From Xanthoparmelia taractica (taxonomy: Eukaryota > Ascomycota > Lecanoromycetes > Lecanorales > Parmeliaceae): DNA of 64,000 nt. A program made the translations under genes and the position numbers. Below the pieces are notes generated by a model, which made no database searches, was not told where the DNA came from, and saw only the letters and a list, made by a program, of their open reading frames with translations. The stretch's first letter is position 1. The number at the start of each line of letters is the position of its first letter. Of this stretch, positions 21,076 through 32,063 are shown piece by piece. Where the stretch lies: positions 1 through 64,000 of the forward strand of contig JANQBS010000156.1 in assembly GCA_033085395.1 (NCBI GenBank). The letters run 5' to 3'.

Positions 21076-23649
21076 TCAATCGACATACCACGGTTGACTC
21101 TTTGGTACCTTTTCCAGCATGCACACGTATTGGCCCAGAAGCACCATCTTAATAACATACTTCATCGTCGAAACATCAAAATCACTTCCATCCGCCGCAA
21201 TGGCCTTTTTGACCTCCTCGGTCGTGGCAAGCTGATGGATCTCTGACTCAAGTTCGTCGAGCGTGTCCTTTTTGGATGAGGGTAACAATGATGATGACTG
21301 CTCATCGATACCATCCTCAATTGCAACCAGTTTTTGCAAGGCGGGAGAATTAGAAATAAGTTGAGTAGAAAACGCAGTGGCGAGCGCGAATTCGGCTGAA
21401 ATAGATGCCGGAATTGGGTCGACGTAGATATGGAGTTTTGCATGGGCCTTTTTGACCGCCAGTCCTTCCCTTTCTGCTCTTTCTCCGGGTTCGACTTCGA
21501 CGATGAGTCCAATCGACATTCGCTCATTACTGGTTGGTGGCCGTGGGAACTCTGGATCTGAAGGTATAACCCATAAGTTGTTACCTTGGAGTATCACTTC
21601 GGCCAGCGTCCTATCCGTCAGGAAACTGTCTTGCTCAACTGTGTATCTGCGACCAATACGATACCACGATCCGGCATCGTCTTTCATCCATAGTCTATCC
21701 GGAGGATCTAGCTGCTCTCTACTCTCATGTGGAGACGCTAAGCCCTTTACGCCCGGAGCTAGTGATAACCGGAAGCCACGAAGGCGGACGAAGAGGCCGT
21801 CCGAAGGGGTTAAAACAGCATGGTCCTCTTCTTTTTCGCTCGACTGGATCATTGGATTGACATCGTTATCGATTAGCAATGTGGCAGGAGCCCATCTGAG
21901 TCCTGGCTCCGTCAGTCTTGGTCCGACTCGGAACAAGATATCGTTCGGTATTCCATGCGCTCCTGATGGTATTAGTCGCCATAGCCGATTTATTCGTCGA
22001 GCAACCGCGCCGTCACCACCATTGAGAATCTGAGCTGCATCAAGACCGAGTAGATTCCCAATGAGCAGAGGCTCGTCGGAGAGAACGCTAACAGATCGGT
22101 GGTGTAGAGCCTCAATTACTTTTGCCAGATCGGCTCTGGGATGAGTCAGACTGTCTCGGAGGAAAATGTCTGCAAAGCTGCCAAGCCGTCTGAGCATATC
22201 GCCCCCAAGGCCCCCTCGGCCTAAGCTCGATAAATATTTATCACGTGCGTTTGTTCGAAATTCGCGAAGATTCACGGCTTTATGGGTAAGCTGGAACCAG
22301 AGTCGGTGGGTCACTGCGGGCAAAGCTCCTTCTTGCAATGTCCATAGTCGACGCATCCATGGCGAGGTAAAAATTCTCATGCTCACTTCATCGATGTCTA
22401 AATTCTCGACATTATCTCGCCTGAGGGATGCATCTAAGACGAGGACATGAGTTGCATTCCGGTACGTCTGGTACATGTGTTCCAAGGCTAAACTCTTGGC
22501 CTCTTCCGTCTGGACCGGGCAGCATAGTGTATCGCACCATAGAAGAAGTTCCTCATCCTCCTCTCCCTCCTCTTCTTGCGTGTCTACATCTTCTCTTTTA
22601 ACATTGTGGTCCCGGATGTCCCGAGAACGGGCTGCTATATCTGGGTCTTTGATGATCCTACCGACATACGATAACTGGTAACGAGGCAACGCGTTGGCGT
22701 AGGGGTTTCCGAGCCCGTCGGCCCAGACATGGGATAATGCCACATAACGACATTTTGGTTGCGACGCAACAATGTCCACCGAGAGGTCCCCCAACGTTTG
22801 ACCTCGCCTCACGCGTATCAAGGGCAGAGCTTTGGTTCTCAAAATGTTGTATAAAGTTGTTGGATCGATGAGAATGTCCTTGCAATCACATTCTTTGCTG
22901 ACGTGTTGTGTTTGATATGCGCTCAAGTCGTTCTGGTAGACCATACATTGCTGCGTATCGCATCCTTGGTGGTTCTGTTCCGTATCCGTCTTGTCAATAC
23001 AGGCGAGAAAATGTCGTGTTTGCAAGGACGACGTAATATCTAAAATGAGCTTGACCTCGGTCACGCACCATCCGTGTGCCAGGAAACGTCCTTTCCAATA
23101 ATCGTCATCAATTAGCATGCCCCATGCCAAGGGCCACTTATTGTTCTGGACGCGATCCTCTACGTTGAATGCTTTCTTCGCAGCGTACACCAAAGTCTGA
23201 CCCAACGAGGCAAGGGAGAGCTTGATGTTTGGATCGAAATTGGAGCAGACCGTCCGAACATTTAGTAGTGCGGCGTACAGCATGTATAAACATCGAGCAA
23301 CATGCTCATATGTTACTGGTGGGTTATCTGTGCCCGCTTGAATACGAGCAATCCAATCTTCGAGGGCGATTATGAGCTTTGACGTAGATACTGCCGTGAT
23401 GTAATCATCTCGGTCCTCACATGTGTAGATGAAATCCTTGGGCACATAAAGGCTGCCCAAAACCTCATGAATCAGGCCAAAGAAAAGCCAAGTCTGATAA
23501 AAGGATTCAAGTTCCCGCTTTGGCAGCGAAAGCAATTGCATCTGTTCATAGTATGAAAATTGGCCAGGAAAACGGCCCTCTGGTAAGTTGCCCGTCCTAC
23601 TAGGATAAGTCATGAATTGGTCCCCCGTCATATTCTTCTTGACAAACAT
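21076..23649 (-). CDS. HET-domain (heterokaryon incompatibility) protein
   Basis: One exon of 857 residues on the minus strand. The first ATG is at 23649 (MFVKKNMTGDQFM); the frame extends three codons upstream only by a TTG. A helical N-terminal region (~1-220) precedes a Cys-rich motif (C-x4-C near 230, then C-D-C near 255), common in large HET proteins. The HET core follows at ~302-445: YVALSHVWADGLGNP, LLLWCDTLCCPVQ, TYRNATHVLVLDASL and SPWMRRLWTLQEGAL. An acidic insert (EEEGEEDEE) lies within the core. HET domains trigger programmed death on non-self recognition; not every HET gene does. No NLR or partner gene is adjacent. Confidence 0.88.
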   Translation of the reverse strand: MFVKKNMTGDQFMTYPSRTGNLPEGRFPGQFSYYEQMQLLSLPKRELESFYQTWLFFGLIHEVLGSLYVPKDFIYTCEDRDDYITAVSTSKLIIALEDWIARIQAGTDNPPVTYEHVARCLYMLYAALLNVRTVCSNFDPNIKLSLASLGQTLVYAAKKAFNVEDRVQNNKWPLAWGMLIDDDYWKGRFLAHGWCVTEVKLILDITSSLQTRHFLACIDKTDTEQNHQGCDTQQCMVYQNDLSAYQTQHVSKECDCKDILIDPTTLYNILRTKALPLIRVRRGQTLGDLSVDIVASQPKCRYVALSHVWADGLGNPYANALPRYQLSYVGRIIKDPDIAARSRDIRDHNVKREDVDTQEEEGEEDEELLLWCDTLCCPVQTEEAKSLALEHMYQTYRNATHVLVLDASLRRDNVENLDIDEVSMRIFTSPWMRRLWTLQEGALPAVTHRLWFQLTHKAVNLREFRTNARDKYLSSLGRGGLGGDMLRRLGSFADIFLRDSLTHPRADLAKVIEALHHRSVSVLSDEPLLIGNLLGLDAAQILNGGDGAVARRINRLWRLIPSGAHGIPNDILFRVGPRLTEPGLRWAPATLLIDNDVNPMIQSSEKEEDHAVLTPSDGLFVRLRGFRLSLAPGVKGLASPHESREQLDPPDRLWMKDDAGSWYRIGRRYTVEQDSFLTDRTLAEVILQGNNLWVIPSDPEFPRPPTSNERMSIGLIVEVEPGERAEREGLAVKKAHAKLHIYVDPIPASISAEFALATAFSTQLISNSPALQKLVAIEDGIDEQSSSLLPSSKKDTLDELESEIHQLATTEEVKKAIAADGSDFDVSTMKYVIKMVLLGQYVCMLEKVPKSQPWYVD

Positions 23650-24456
23650 ATGGTACAATTATCTTTTCTCTGCCCATCGCAGACGTTGGACATGGAAGAT
23701 GGTCCATGGCGTTATTGTTGTATCGTAAATGTACGCTGATGGATTGTTGCTGAGCCTGGAAGCAGCCACTAAGCTGTTGAATAAGCCGTCCCTCAACCTC
23801 TCACTCCAGCTCACCAAACCCTCCAGCATAAGCGCACCAAGCTACGACCCTTCTATTGCCCAAACCGTCCGTACGTATAATCGACCACTCGACCAGCACA
23901 AAGCGAGCAAGAGCGAGAGCGAGAGCGAGAGAGCGAGCAAGAAAAGCAAGAGTCAGTGGTGCGCTGACACGTAAATCCCAGCAGGGCAGGAGGCCTTGTT
24001 TAGTATTTCCTACAGCTGGCACGATTGTATATATATTAAGACTAAGATAAGGTAGTTGAGATTTAAGCACCGTAGCTCTAGGTTGTTGGTTTGTAGAATG
24101 CAATGGCATCAGGCAGGTACTCGGTTTGAAGTCGTGCGAATCTGTCTTCGTTATTGCGGGGTATGCTTCCTTTCTGTCGATTGAGGGGAGAAGTGCAAGA
24201 ATTGTGGGCTATGTGATATTAATACGCAACTGCTGGCGAAGAGGGGCCAGTGAAGCTTGAAGTTTGAGGTCCCAGAGCAGAAGCTTACGAAGGTAATGGA
24301 ATATCCAGGCATCATGCCGAGGATATAAAGAGATGCCGTGCTTAGATAAGGTGATTTACTATTACGCAGAACACAATGGGTATCGTCATTCGTCTAGGAA
24401 TCGCTATGGGAGGCGCTCTGTACCCAAGGACTACAATATATATAACACCAATCCGT
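23650..24456. other. Intergenic with (GAGC)n-like simple repeat
   Basis: No gene seen. A purine-rich simple repeat of GAGCGAGA units spans about 23,905-23,945. The rest is the promoter of the HET gene and the 3' flank of the regulator. Confidence 0.5.
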
Positions 24457-26719
24457 CTATCCAACGTACAATTGCATCCGCTCGATTTCGGGCGACCCGT
24501 GATGCGTTTGCTCGAACCAGTTGCGAGCTCCCAGATCGGCAAAGGGGCCAATGTACGGTCCGCAAGCTGCTGGAGCACTCCAAGCGGAGTTTGAAGGGGA
24601 CATTATTTCAGAAGCCGAGGACATGCTTTCCATAGGTGGTACGGGCGCGGACTGTGCCTCGGATGCATCTTCCATCAAGTCGTCATCATCTCCTTCTTGT
24701 GGTGGTACCAATCTGGTAAGGGGAAGTGAAGGCGGCGGGGGCACCTGTCGCACGTCGAGGTCCTCAATCTTGGGTTTCATTGGCATGTTTTTCACTAGAC
24801 CCGCAGATGATTCCAGGGATTCAATGGCAAAGTTCAAGAAGCCGGCGGTTTGGGCGCTGACCGATAGGGTCCATCTATACTCTGCCAACCTAGCTTGGTA
24901 GAAATCTGCTTCCTCCTGGCAAGGTGCTGTGGCGAGGAGGAGACTACCGAAAGTTGCGATGAGGGCGAAGTTGACCCGAGAAGGAAAGTACCAAAAGGCA
25001 GTCAGGTGGCCAGGCCGTAAGCGGTTGACGAAGTCCATGGCGGATATCAGGCGGGCTTTGGCAGCGGAGCGGCAGACGTGGGTAAGGTAGATATCTGTCG
25101 CGGTCGTAGTCAAGGAGCGGATGATGCAGCGGTGAAGGGTTATCTCTGTGGCGAAATAGGCCAGATGTAGGTGTCCTATAATTGTCAACCTTGAATCGAA
25201 GATGATATTTTAGAAGGGCCTACCAATTGTTGCAGGCGCCTGTCCATTATCCATTTTCAGGTCTTTCGGTAGGCGTGTGAACCATTGTTTAAGCGAGACC
25301 TGGATCGGTTTCGCCCTTTCAAGGATCAGCCGTGTCGCGTTCGCCCCAGCAGCGTCAAATTCTTGCATGGCTTTCTGGGTGTAGAGGGTATTCAAGATGC
25401 TAGACAGAATTCCTGTCAGAATGACCATCTGGGAAAAGCACTCTTGCCCCAGCCTGACTTCTTCGAGGATCTCCTCTTCGACGGAAGAATTCGCTTCCTC
25501 GAAATCATCATCAGTAAGGTCTTGCACCGCCCAGTGCTCTTTTGATATTAGTGACGGTCGCCCATGGGTTAAGGAGCACCATTGGTCTTCCATGTATAAC
25601 GCCCATGCTAGCCGTTTTCGCAAGCCGCGTTCCCGACGAGATACGGTCCAATTCGAACAGTCGAGGTGGAGGCCCAGTTCAAAGGCGGCGCCTATCAGTT
25701 GTGTATTCAAGAATTTTGAATCAACATTTGACCTCTGCATCAACAGTAATCCAGCCTGGAGAGTCGACAACGTAGGGTTCGAGAGACCACTTTCCAGCAA
25801 CTGGAATGCCAGATCCTCCAGCTGAGTAATGTCTGTCTGTTGCCACGTTACGTTGCCCAGATTATGAGCAGCCGATGAGGCGGAAATGAGATAGACGGCA
25901 CATAGCAGAGCAGGATCCAGGCTGTCCTTCCGACGACTATTGTAGATCGCGAAGAAAATATTTTCGACGATTGGTAGACTGCGATTGATCGTGCCAAAGT
26001 ACCGTACGAGAGAAGGACCGTGTGACCCAACAAGCTTATCGATGGCCTGGATCAAGTCGGTCTGGGGCTCCGCATACCGAGGTACGTCGGCTTGATGTAT
26101 GAGAAATGCGTTGCGACCGTCAGGCTTCTGATACCCGGATCCTCCTGTTGGAGAAACATCAAACAAGATGGGATCCAATTCAGTCGTGTAGCCCATGTGT
26201 GTGCCCTGATATTGCCAGTTGATCGTTGCCGATTCCGAGCGTGATGCTGCTGACGCTCCCGACTCCTCCCGCTTGACTTTGACGGTAATGCGGGAATGAC
26301 CGTCGGACAGCGAGTCCGCGACGGACCTGGAGAAGCTGTCAGCAAGTACGACCGTACCGCGTACCGATCGCGACATTTGCTGACCTTCGCTTCCCGCTCT
26401 CCGCAATTTTCCCATCCGAGTCAAGCCTCCTCTTTCGCGGGCGAGGATCCTCGAGGAAAGTACACTGATTTCCATGTGTGTTGCAGGCTACACAGCTGTT
26501 GGTCTGACCCTCATTCATAACACATCGGCTCTTCTTCCTTCGACATGCGTCACAGGGACGGTCTCTCCGACCTCGAGAGGTCTTGACGCCAGGACCTTTG
26601 GTTGACTTGGGTTCTGAGCGCAGGCTGTCGGTTGAGGGTTGAGAGGAAAGGGCAGGGGCTGACATGGTGGTTGAGGCTGTTGGTAGGAGTGGCTGTCGAA
26701 AGGCGACAGCGGCAGCCAT
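24457..26719 (-). CDS. Zn2Cys6 transcription factor, Dal81/TamA-like
   Basis: Three exons on the minus strand (26719-26385, 26326-25224, 25175-24457) give 718 residues. Introns are 58 bp (GTCAGC...CCAG with a CTGAC branch) and 48 bp; both keep frame. The Zn2Cys6 cluster uses Cys 56, 59, 66, 76, 79 and 86 (RPCDACRRKKSRCVMNEG), followed by a basic EDPRPRKRRL linker. A fungal-specific regulatory domain follows (MGYTTELDPILFDVS, then AGLLLMQRSNVDSKF, RKRLAWALYMEDQW, HLAYFATEITLHRC). This order and the wording of the finger match Dal81 of yeast and TamA of Aspergillus, co-activators of nitrogen-source genes. The acidic, Pro-rich C-terminus could be an activation region. Confidence 0.83.
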
Positions 26720-27493
26720 GGTGAAAGGTGAAGTCTTAGGAGGAGGGGCACCAGGTGGCAATTTGGTCTAGAAGACAGAAAAAGCAATGGGTTCGCTTTC
26801 ACTTCCCTGTCCACGTCGCTTATGGTCAGCCAAAGCCCGGCGTAGGGTCGAGACGGTCTGGTTAGCTGGGCAGGCGTGAAGGTCAGGGATATGAAGAAGG
26901 GGGCTACCGACTATGGGCGCACCTGGCGAGGGTGAAGGATTGGAGTGGAGGAGTGATAGAGTGATAGAAAAGAGAAAGGTAGAAGCCTTCTGCCGCTATG
27001 TGAGCGGATAATCCCGAGGGATATCATGTCGGAGAAAAGATACTAGTTTCTGGGTTTTGGGTTGGTTGATGTGATAAGATGCGGTAAATAATGGTAGGCT
27101 CTCAGACCCAGGGAGGTCAGACTTAATTCTTAGTAGTACTTGGTAGGATGAGCTTTCAACTTTCCGTGGGATGCAGACACGTAAGGAGAATTGAGGGTTG
27201 GTCGTGTGCCAGTGTGCCTTTCAAACGTTGCCTGGCAAAAAGAGTGGATGAAGTTGATGATGACTGGGATAATCATGCAGGGGCACCAATTGGTTGGGAG
27301 ATGTCAGAACTCAGAGGTTGATGGAAGTTGCATTATAAAAGGCGGACGTTGATAGGCTAGGCATACGGAACATGGGTTGCCCTTATCTTGACATTTTGCG
27401 CACAGTCCCGACGGGCCCCCTTCGTTTTAATGCAGGGTGCGTTCCAAGAGTAAAAAAGCGTATATAGCGTATATAGCTTACTACCTTGGGTAA

Positions 27494-27570
27494 TACTAGG
27501 TAATAACTATGGGGTGATGACTAGGTATTACTAGGTCATAACTATTGATAATGACTAGGTAATACTAGGA
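27494..27570. repeat. Degenerate ACTAGGTAATA repeat cluster
   Basis: Five units of the form ACTAGGT followed by AATA, ATTA or CATA, the last one degenerate, occur within about 80 bases, separated by short AT-rich spacers. Just upstream, at 27,458-27,477, GCGTATATA is repeated twice. Origin unknown. Confidence 0.6.
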
Positions 27571-27743
27571 AAGTAGTTGGATGTTCCAAAGAAGCGAGAT
27601 AAGCTTGATGCTTCTGTATGGGTTACAAGGCCATTTACTTTACATAAACTACATGTCACTACTTACTTGCTCTAGGGTAAAGTAACATAGGAACACGGTC
27701 TAGAACCCCACGTGTCTGAAAGATTCAAACGCTTATGGAGCTA

Positions 27744-27790
27744 GCGTACGGAGTTAGTGTACGGAGTGTGGGATAGAGTACAGAGTGTTC
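27744..27790. repeat. GTACGGAGT-type repeats
   Basis: Two exact GTACGGAGT units and one GTACAGAGT variant are spaced 16 and 21 bases apart. The related word TACGGAGTA also occurs near 27,983 and near 37,109, and its complement TACTCCGTA near 12,790. Confidence 0.5.
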
Positions 27791-28249
27791 CAACTATTCC
27801 TCCATTTCTATGAGATGGTCTTCTGCGTGATAGGTCAGAGGCATATGATGTGAGGTGTGTGGAGGTGTGTGAGAGAAAAATTCAATTGCTCACCAGACGT
27901 GAGCAAAATCCTTTTTCCCTGGTTCTCCAAGGAGTTGCAAAAGCGCTAAGAGCGGAGAACGGAAGAAGAGTAGCTCCGCAAGGTACGGAGTAATATGAGT
28001 GCCGTGCTTTAGTCAGCGGAACAAGGCGATTGTCCGATTTCGGAGACGCATCGAAGTTACGCACAGCAACAACAAGGACCATCGTTGATTGGAAACCCTT
28101 TGATGACTCCAGACCTCTCACTTTGCCTGTCACGATAAGTGGACAAAGGCCTCTACCTCGGTTTGGAACTATGACTCTTGAAGTACACATTTTCGAGCCA
28201 GCGGCCATTGGCTACATGTTATCATCAGCATCCCCACCGTATCTAAGCA

Positions 28250-29149
28250 ATGCCACTACAACAACACACCCAAAGCTCTCTGCACATGCCCAGCAACACT
28301 GAAGCTCATCAGTCAAAGCCTAGCTCGGAACGCCAAGCCAAAGACCACTGGACCGCCAATGCCTACTCCACCTCCGCCTCCTTCGTCCCCCTCCTCACAC
28401 GAGAGATTGTCCAATGGCTTGATCCTCAACCCAACGACACAATTCTCGATCTCGGCTGCGGCGATGGCTTGTTAACGGCTAAACTTCACTCTCATGGCTC
28501 TCGTGTCACTGGCTTCGATGCCTCTGCCAATCTCATCAGAGCCGCGCTAGATACCTACGGCACCAACGATCATCTCTCGTGGAATGTGCTGGATTGCCGG
28601 TATCTTGAAAGTAGCAGTGCTGTAAAAGAGGCGGGTTATACCAAGGTGTTCTCGAATGCTGCACTACATTGGATCCTTCGGGATGCCTCAACGCGCATGT
28701 CTGTCCTCCGAGGTGCATACAGAGCGCTACAGCCGGGCGGGACGTTCGTGTTCGAGATGGGTGGTGCAGGCAACGTTGCAGATGTCCATACCGCGCTCTT
28801 GGCCGCGCTCGTACACCAAGGAGTGGCTATTCACAAGGCTAGGGAGGCATGTCCGTGGTTCTTTCCTTCAGAAGCCTTGATGAAGGAGATGCTAGAGAAG
28901 TTCGGTTTCAAGGTAGAGAAGATAAAGCTAGAATACAGGCCTACGAAGCTCACGACGGAGAAAAAAGGCGGTCTGGAGGGGTGGGTAAGATTGATGGGAG
29001 CGAACTTTCTCGACGTGCTGCCTACGATCGAGAAGAAAGAGGCTGTCGTCCGGGAGGTGTGTGATGTCCTCCAGACCGTCCTTACCCACGAGGAAGATGG
29101 CAGTATGTGGCTTGGGTATGTAAGGCTGAAGGTTGTTGCGAGAAAGTAA
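28250..29149 (+). CDS. SAM-dependent class I methyltransferase (trans-aconitate methyltransferase-like)
   Basis: One exon of 299 residues. The class I motif I is clear (ILDLGCGDGLLTAKL), followed by the acidic residue of motif II (VTGFDAS) and FSNAALHWILRD, characteristic of the Tam/UbiE-like methyltransferases that modify small acids. A RALQPGGTFVFEMGGAGN loop follows. The frame opens at 28250; an in-frame ATG at 28286 is equally plausible because the first 12 residues are not conserved in style. It transfers a methyl group from SAM; the acceptor cannot be told. It stands alone between the regulator and the BTB pair. Confidence 0.82.
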   Translation: MPLQQHTQSSLHMPSNTEAHQSKPSSERQAKDHWTANAYSTSASFVPLLTREIVQWLDPQPNDTILDLGCGDGLLTAKLHSHGSRVTGFDASANLIRAALDTYGTNDHLSWNVLDCRYLESSSAVKEAGYTKVFSNAALHWILRDASTRMSVLRGAYRALQPGGTFVFEMGGAGNVADVHTALLAALVHQGVAIHKAREACPWFFPSEALMKEMLEKFGFKVEKIKLEYRPTKLTTEKKGGLEGWVRLMGANFLDVLPTIEKKEAVVREVCDVLQTVLTHEEDGSMWLGYVRLKVVARK

Positions 29150-29727
29150 TCTTTTGAGGACGCGGTCCTGACAGGGTGATTCTTCACGCTTCGTTGGCCG
29201 TACGCCACAGGAGAACGTGTCGTCTTGGGAAAGTAATGGAGCAGCATGATTACCTCTGAATCCCGTATACCGCAAACATGCTATCAGAAACATGACACCG
29301 CAAGGCACCGAAAGTCCACTTTCTACATGCCAATTCGGACATGAAGCTGACAGAAGCTGCCGGCGACTAGAGTATCAAAATTCCTTCTGGAATATTGCCC
29401 GAAAGCCGGGAGGCACTTCGTTCGTGTTTTTCGATTTTTGCATCGAATACCACTTCGTCCGGCACTTTCTCAGCGATCGCCGAAAGTTTCCTACCATGTT
29501 CATGGACTTGGCATTCACAATGAAGTCAACTCGCTTGCGCACCGGCTGTCAATCACAAAAAGCTTTCCCCTATCCAACAGCTGCAGCAGAGCGAGAGCCA
29601 GGGGAGCCAAGTACCTGGTGTGTGTTCCGATCTATGCATGATGTTAGCCTTGCTTGATGCACTGATTGCAGACCTGAAAGTTACCCGGCAGCCCTTGAGA
29701 AGGCTCTTGTAATCGGCGGTGAATTGC
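29150..29727. other. Convergent intergenic region
   Basis: No gene recognised. It lies between convergent genes; short frames on both strands show no family features. Confidence 0.45.
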
Positions 29728-30437
29728 TCAACTTTCTTGCCGTGGTTCTTTGTCTTTGTACTCCTCTGGCATACCTGCCTGGAAAGGATCATTGGTGTTT
29801 CTTACAATCTTGAATCTCTTAGCAAGGCTGACGCTGAAGTCTGTGGCGCAGTCGGGATGGCGTCGCAGGAACATCTGAACGTCTGGGCGCTCGAACCAGA
29901 TAAGATCGATGTTCCACGCATGCCAGTCTGCGAACAATTTTCTTATACCCGAGCTCTGAACGGTGTGAGCGTATGCGTAGGCGAGTTCAGTAAGTGAAGG
30001 TGCTTTTCCTAGATTTTTTCCCACGTTGAAGATCTTTTCGGTTATGATGTTCTTCAAGTCGATGACATGGTATTTGTCTGCGAGCACGAACAGCTCCAGG
30101 GGTGCCATGAACATCGCATCTGCTGGTTCAGGCAGGATCTCAAAACCTCGAGTGTACAACCAATGCGCGAAGTCTTCAAAGGCCCCCACATCATCTTCTG
30201 GGAGGGTCATGGTCCGTTCTGAGCTCTCCCCGGACTTTGACGTGAATGCAGCTTTGAAAAAAGAGGAGGCTTCGAACAGTCTCTCTTCGTGGAGTTGAAA
30301 GGCTGTTTTGCTCTCACCAACGATCAGGGTGACGGTGGCGATGTCGCCCCATCTGCACACTGTCAGCAGTCTGGCTTACTCTTCAATTGTGCGATAGCCA
30401 TAGCGTACTTCCGCTTAGCTGGTACCTTGGCAGCCAT
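29728..30437 (-). CDS. BTB/POZ-domain protein 1
   Basis: Two exons on the minus strand (30437-30409 and 30352-29728, 56-bp intron) give 217 residues starting MAAKVPAKRKWGDIATVT. The BTB/POZ fold covers residues ~10-150: VTLIVGESKTAFQLHEERLF, SSFFKAAFTS, then MTLPEDDVGAFEDFAHWLYT and LELFVLADKYHVIDLKNII. A helical tail follows (KLFADWHAWNIDLIWF). Small stand-alone BTB proteins of this kind are numerous in fungi; some act as Cullin-3 adaptors, most are uncharacterised. A second, clearly related copy lies 1.6 kb away on the same strand and carries a stop codon. The 5' exon is inferred from splice signals and frame. Confidence 0.8.
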
Positions 30438-32063
30438 CTTATGGATCACTCGTTGATGGCTTGAGGTGAGGGTGATGAGGTGAAAAGTGGGTTCAGTTCA
30501 AATGTAAGTCGAGGCGGATGAGGTGCAAAGTGATTTCAGATCACATGTAAAAAACCAGATGTGAAATAACATGGCGCGGCTATTCTGCCGCAGTCAACGT
30601 ACTTGACTCTGATGCTCTCAATAGGAGATCCGTCCAGATGCATCGTATCGCGGGACAGAAATCCTGCAATCTGATAAATGGACTTTGAGAACATCCGACC
30701 AGCTCCTCTCCTCCTCTTCCTCCTCCTCCTCCTCCCTCTCCGCCCGATCATCTCCTCATCTCCCGCACTCCCCAGCGACGCAGGCCCGTTCACCGTATCC
30801 TCCAGCTCCGTCTTCGAACTCGGCACACACACACTCACATCCACCAGTATCCGCCGTGCCACCACAATCACACTCCACCACCACCACCATCCTGGACCCG
30901 TCCCATCCACCCGCATCCATATATCCCCCATCCCGCCACCACCACTATATTCATCCAGTACTGTAGGGATCCGTAGTCGTCCCCTCTACCGCCGCCGCCG
31001 CCGCCGCCGTAGCCGTAGCCCTATTCCATTCCTCCTCCCTCCCTCCCTCCCTCTCCTGCCTGATATGCCGCACGCAAAGGCTCCTGTTTCCGAACGGCAC
31101 TGGGCCTGGCCTGGCTATTTGTAGGGGAGTTCACTAGGGGTGTAGTTGGTAGGGTGTTTATGGGATTTGAGCCGCCGGGGGGGGGGGGGGTTGGGGTGTG
31201 TTTGTATTCGGCTGGTATGGAGGATGCTGTTGGGGTGTGGATGTGCATGCTAGGGGTAGGGTAGGGTAGGGTTTTTGGAGCTGTGATGCTGGAGGGGTCG
31301 AGGAGGAGGAGGATGTAGAGGGTGTTGTGGTGGGTAGGAGTGGAGGGAGGGAGAGTGGGTGGGACGGGGGGTAGGTCGAGGGCGCGGATGGGGGGTTAGG
31401 GGGTTCCGGGTGAGGGTGAGGGTGAGCGGGGGGAGGGAGTTATGGGAGAAGGCGAGGGTGGGATGTAGAGGGGTAGGCGAGGGTATCTCATGGTGTGTAG
31501 GGGTGTGAGCTTGAATGGAACGGAGGTATCGGGATGGGTTTGACACTGCAGGGGATTTGTATATATTTTGGCAACTAAACCATCGGCCGTAGGCGATTCG
31601 ATCGCGTTTTTATCTTGGTCGCGGCGGGGATTTTGAAAGGATAGCTAGATAAATCGCCTTTTGAGGGTCTGAGATGGCTTTTGTCATAATGAATTCACAT
31701 GGTGGAAAAGGCGGAAGCTTCCTTGAAGAAGACCCGAGGTTTTGTAGATCCAGACGTATCGGGAAATCGGTAAAAGAAATCAGGTATGAGGAAGCAGATA
31801 CAAGCAACAGCTGCCCACGTCAAAGAAATCAGCAGGCTGGGTTTGGCTGCGGAGGAGAATTATGTGGATACATCGCGCTAGGTCGAAGGCCGCGGCAGCA
31901 ACCATATCAACTGCCATACTATTACTAGTTTCGCGTCGTATCCTGCCAATCCAAGTACGTACGCATTGCTTAACCTAATATCTGAGAAGACTATTTCGGG
32001 ACATTTACGATAATATAGGTCCCAAATGTCAGATATGCGACTTACTTGCCTGTGCCAGATGAA
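30438..32063. other. Low-complexity intergenic region with strong skew flip
   Basis: About 1.6 kb. Positions 30,690-31,080 on the + strand are C-rich and pyrimidine-rich, including (CCG)n at 30,989-31,009. From about 31,130 to 31,500 the strand becomes G-rich, with 14 consecutive G at 31,177-31,190 and (GGGTA)3 at 31,254-31,268. A 148-codon frame (30,678-31,124) begins with a hydrophobic stretch but is low-complexity and not called as a gene. Confidence 0.5.
31254..31268. repeat. Telomere-like (GGGTA)3
   Basis: Three GGGTA units followed by GGGTTTTT inside a G-rich tract. It is the reverse complement of the CCCTA word at 18,361. Confidence 0.55.

Larger units (their letters stand above)
26720..28249. 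other. Upstream region of the regulator with short degenerate repeats
   Basis: About 1.5 kb without a gene. It contains five ACTAGGT-type units at 27,494-27,570 and three GTACGGAGT-type units at 27,744-27,790 (listed separately). A long promoter is common for regulators of nitrogen metabolism. Confidence 0.5.
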
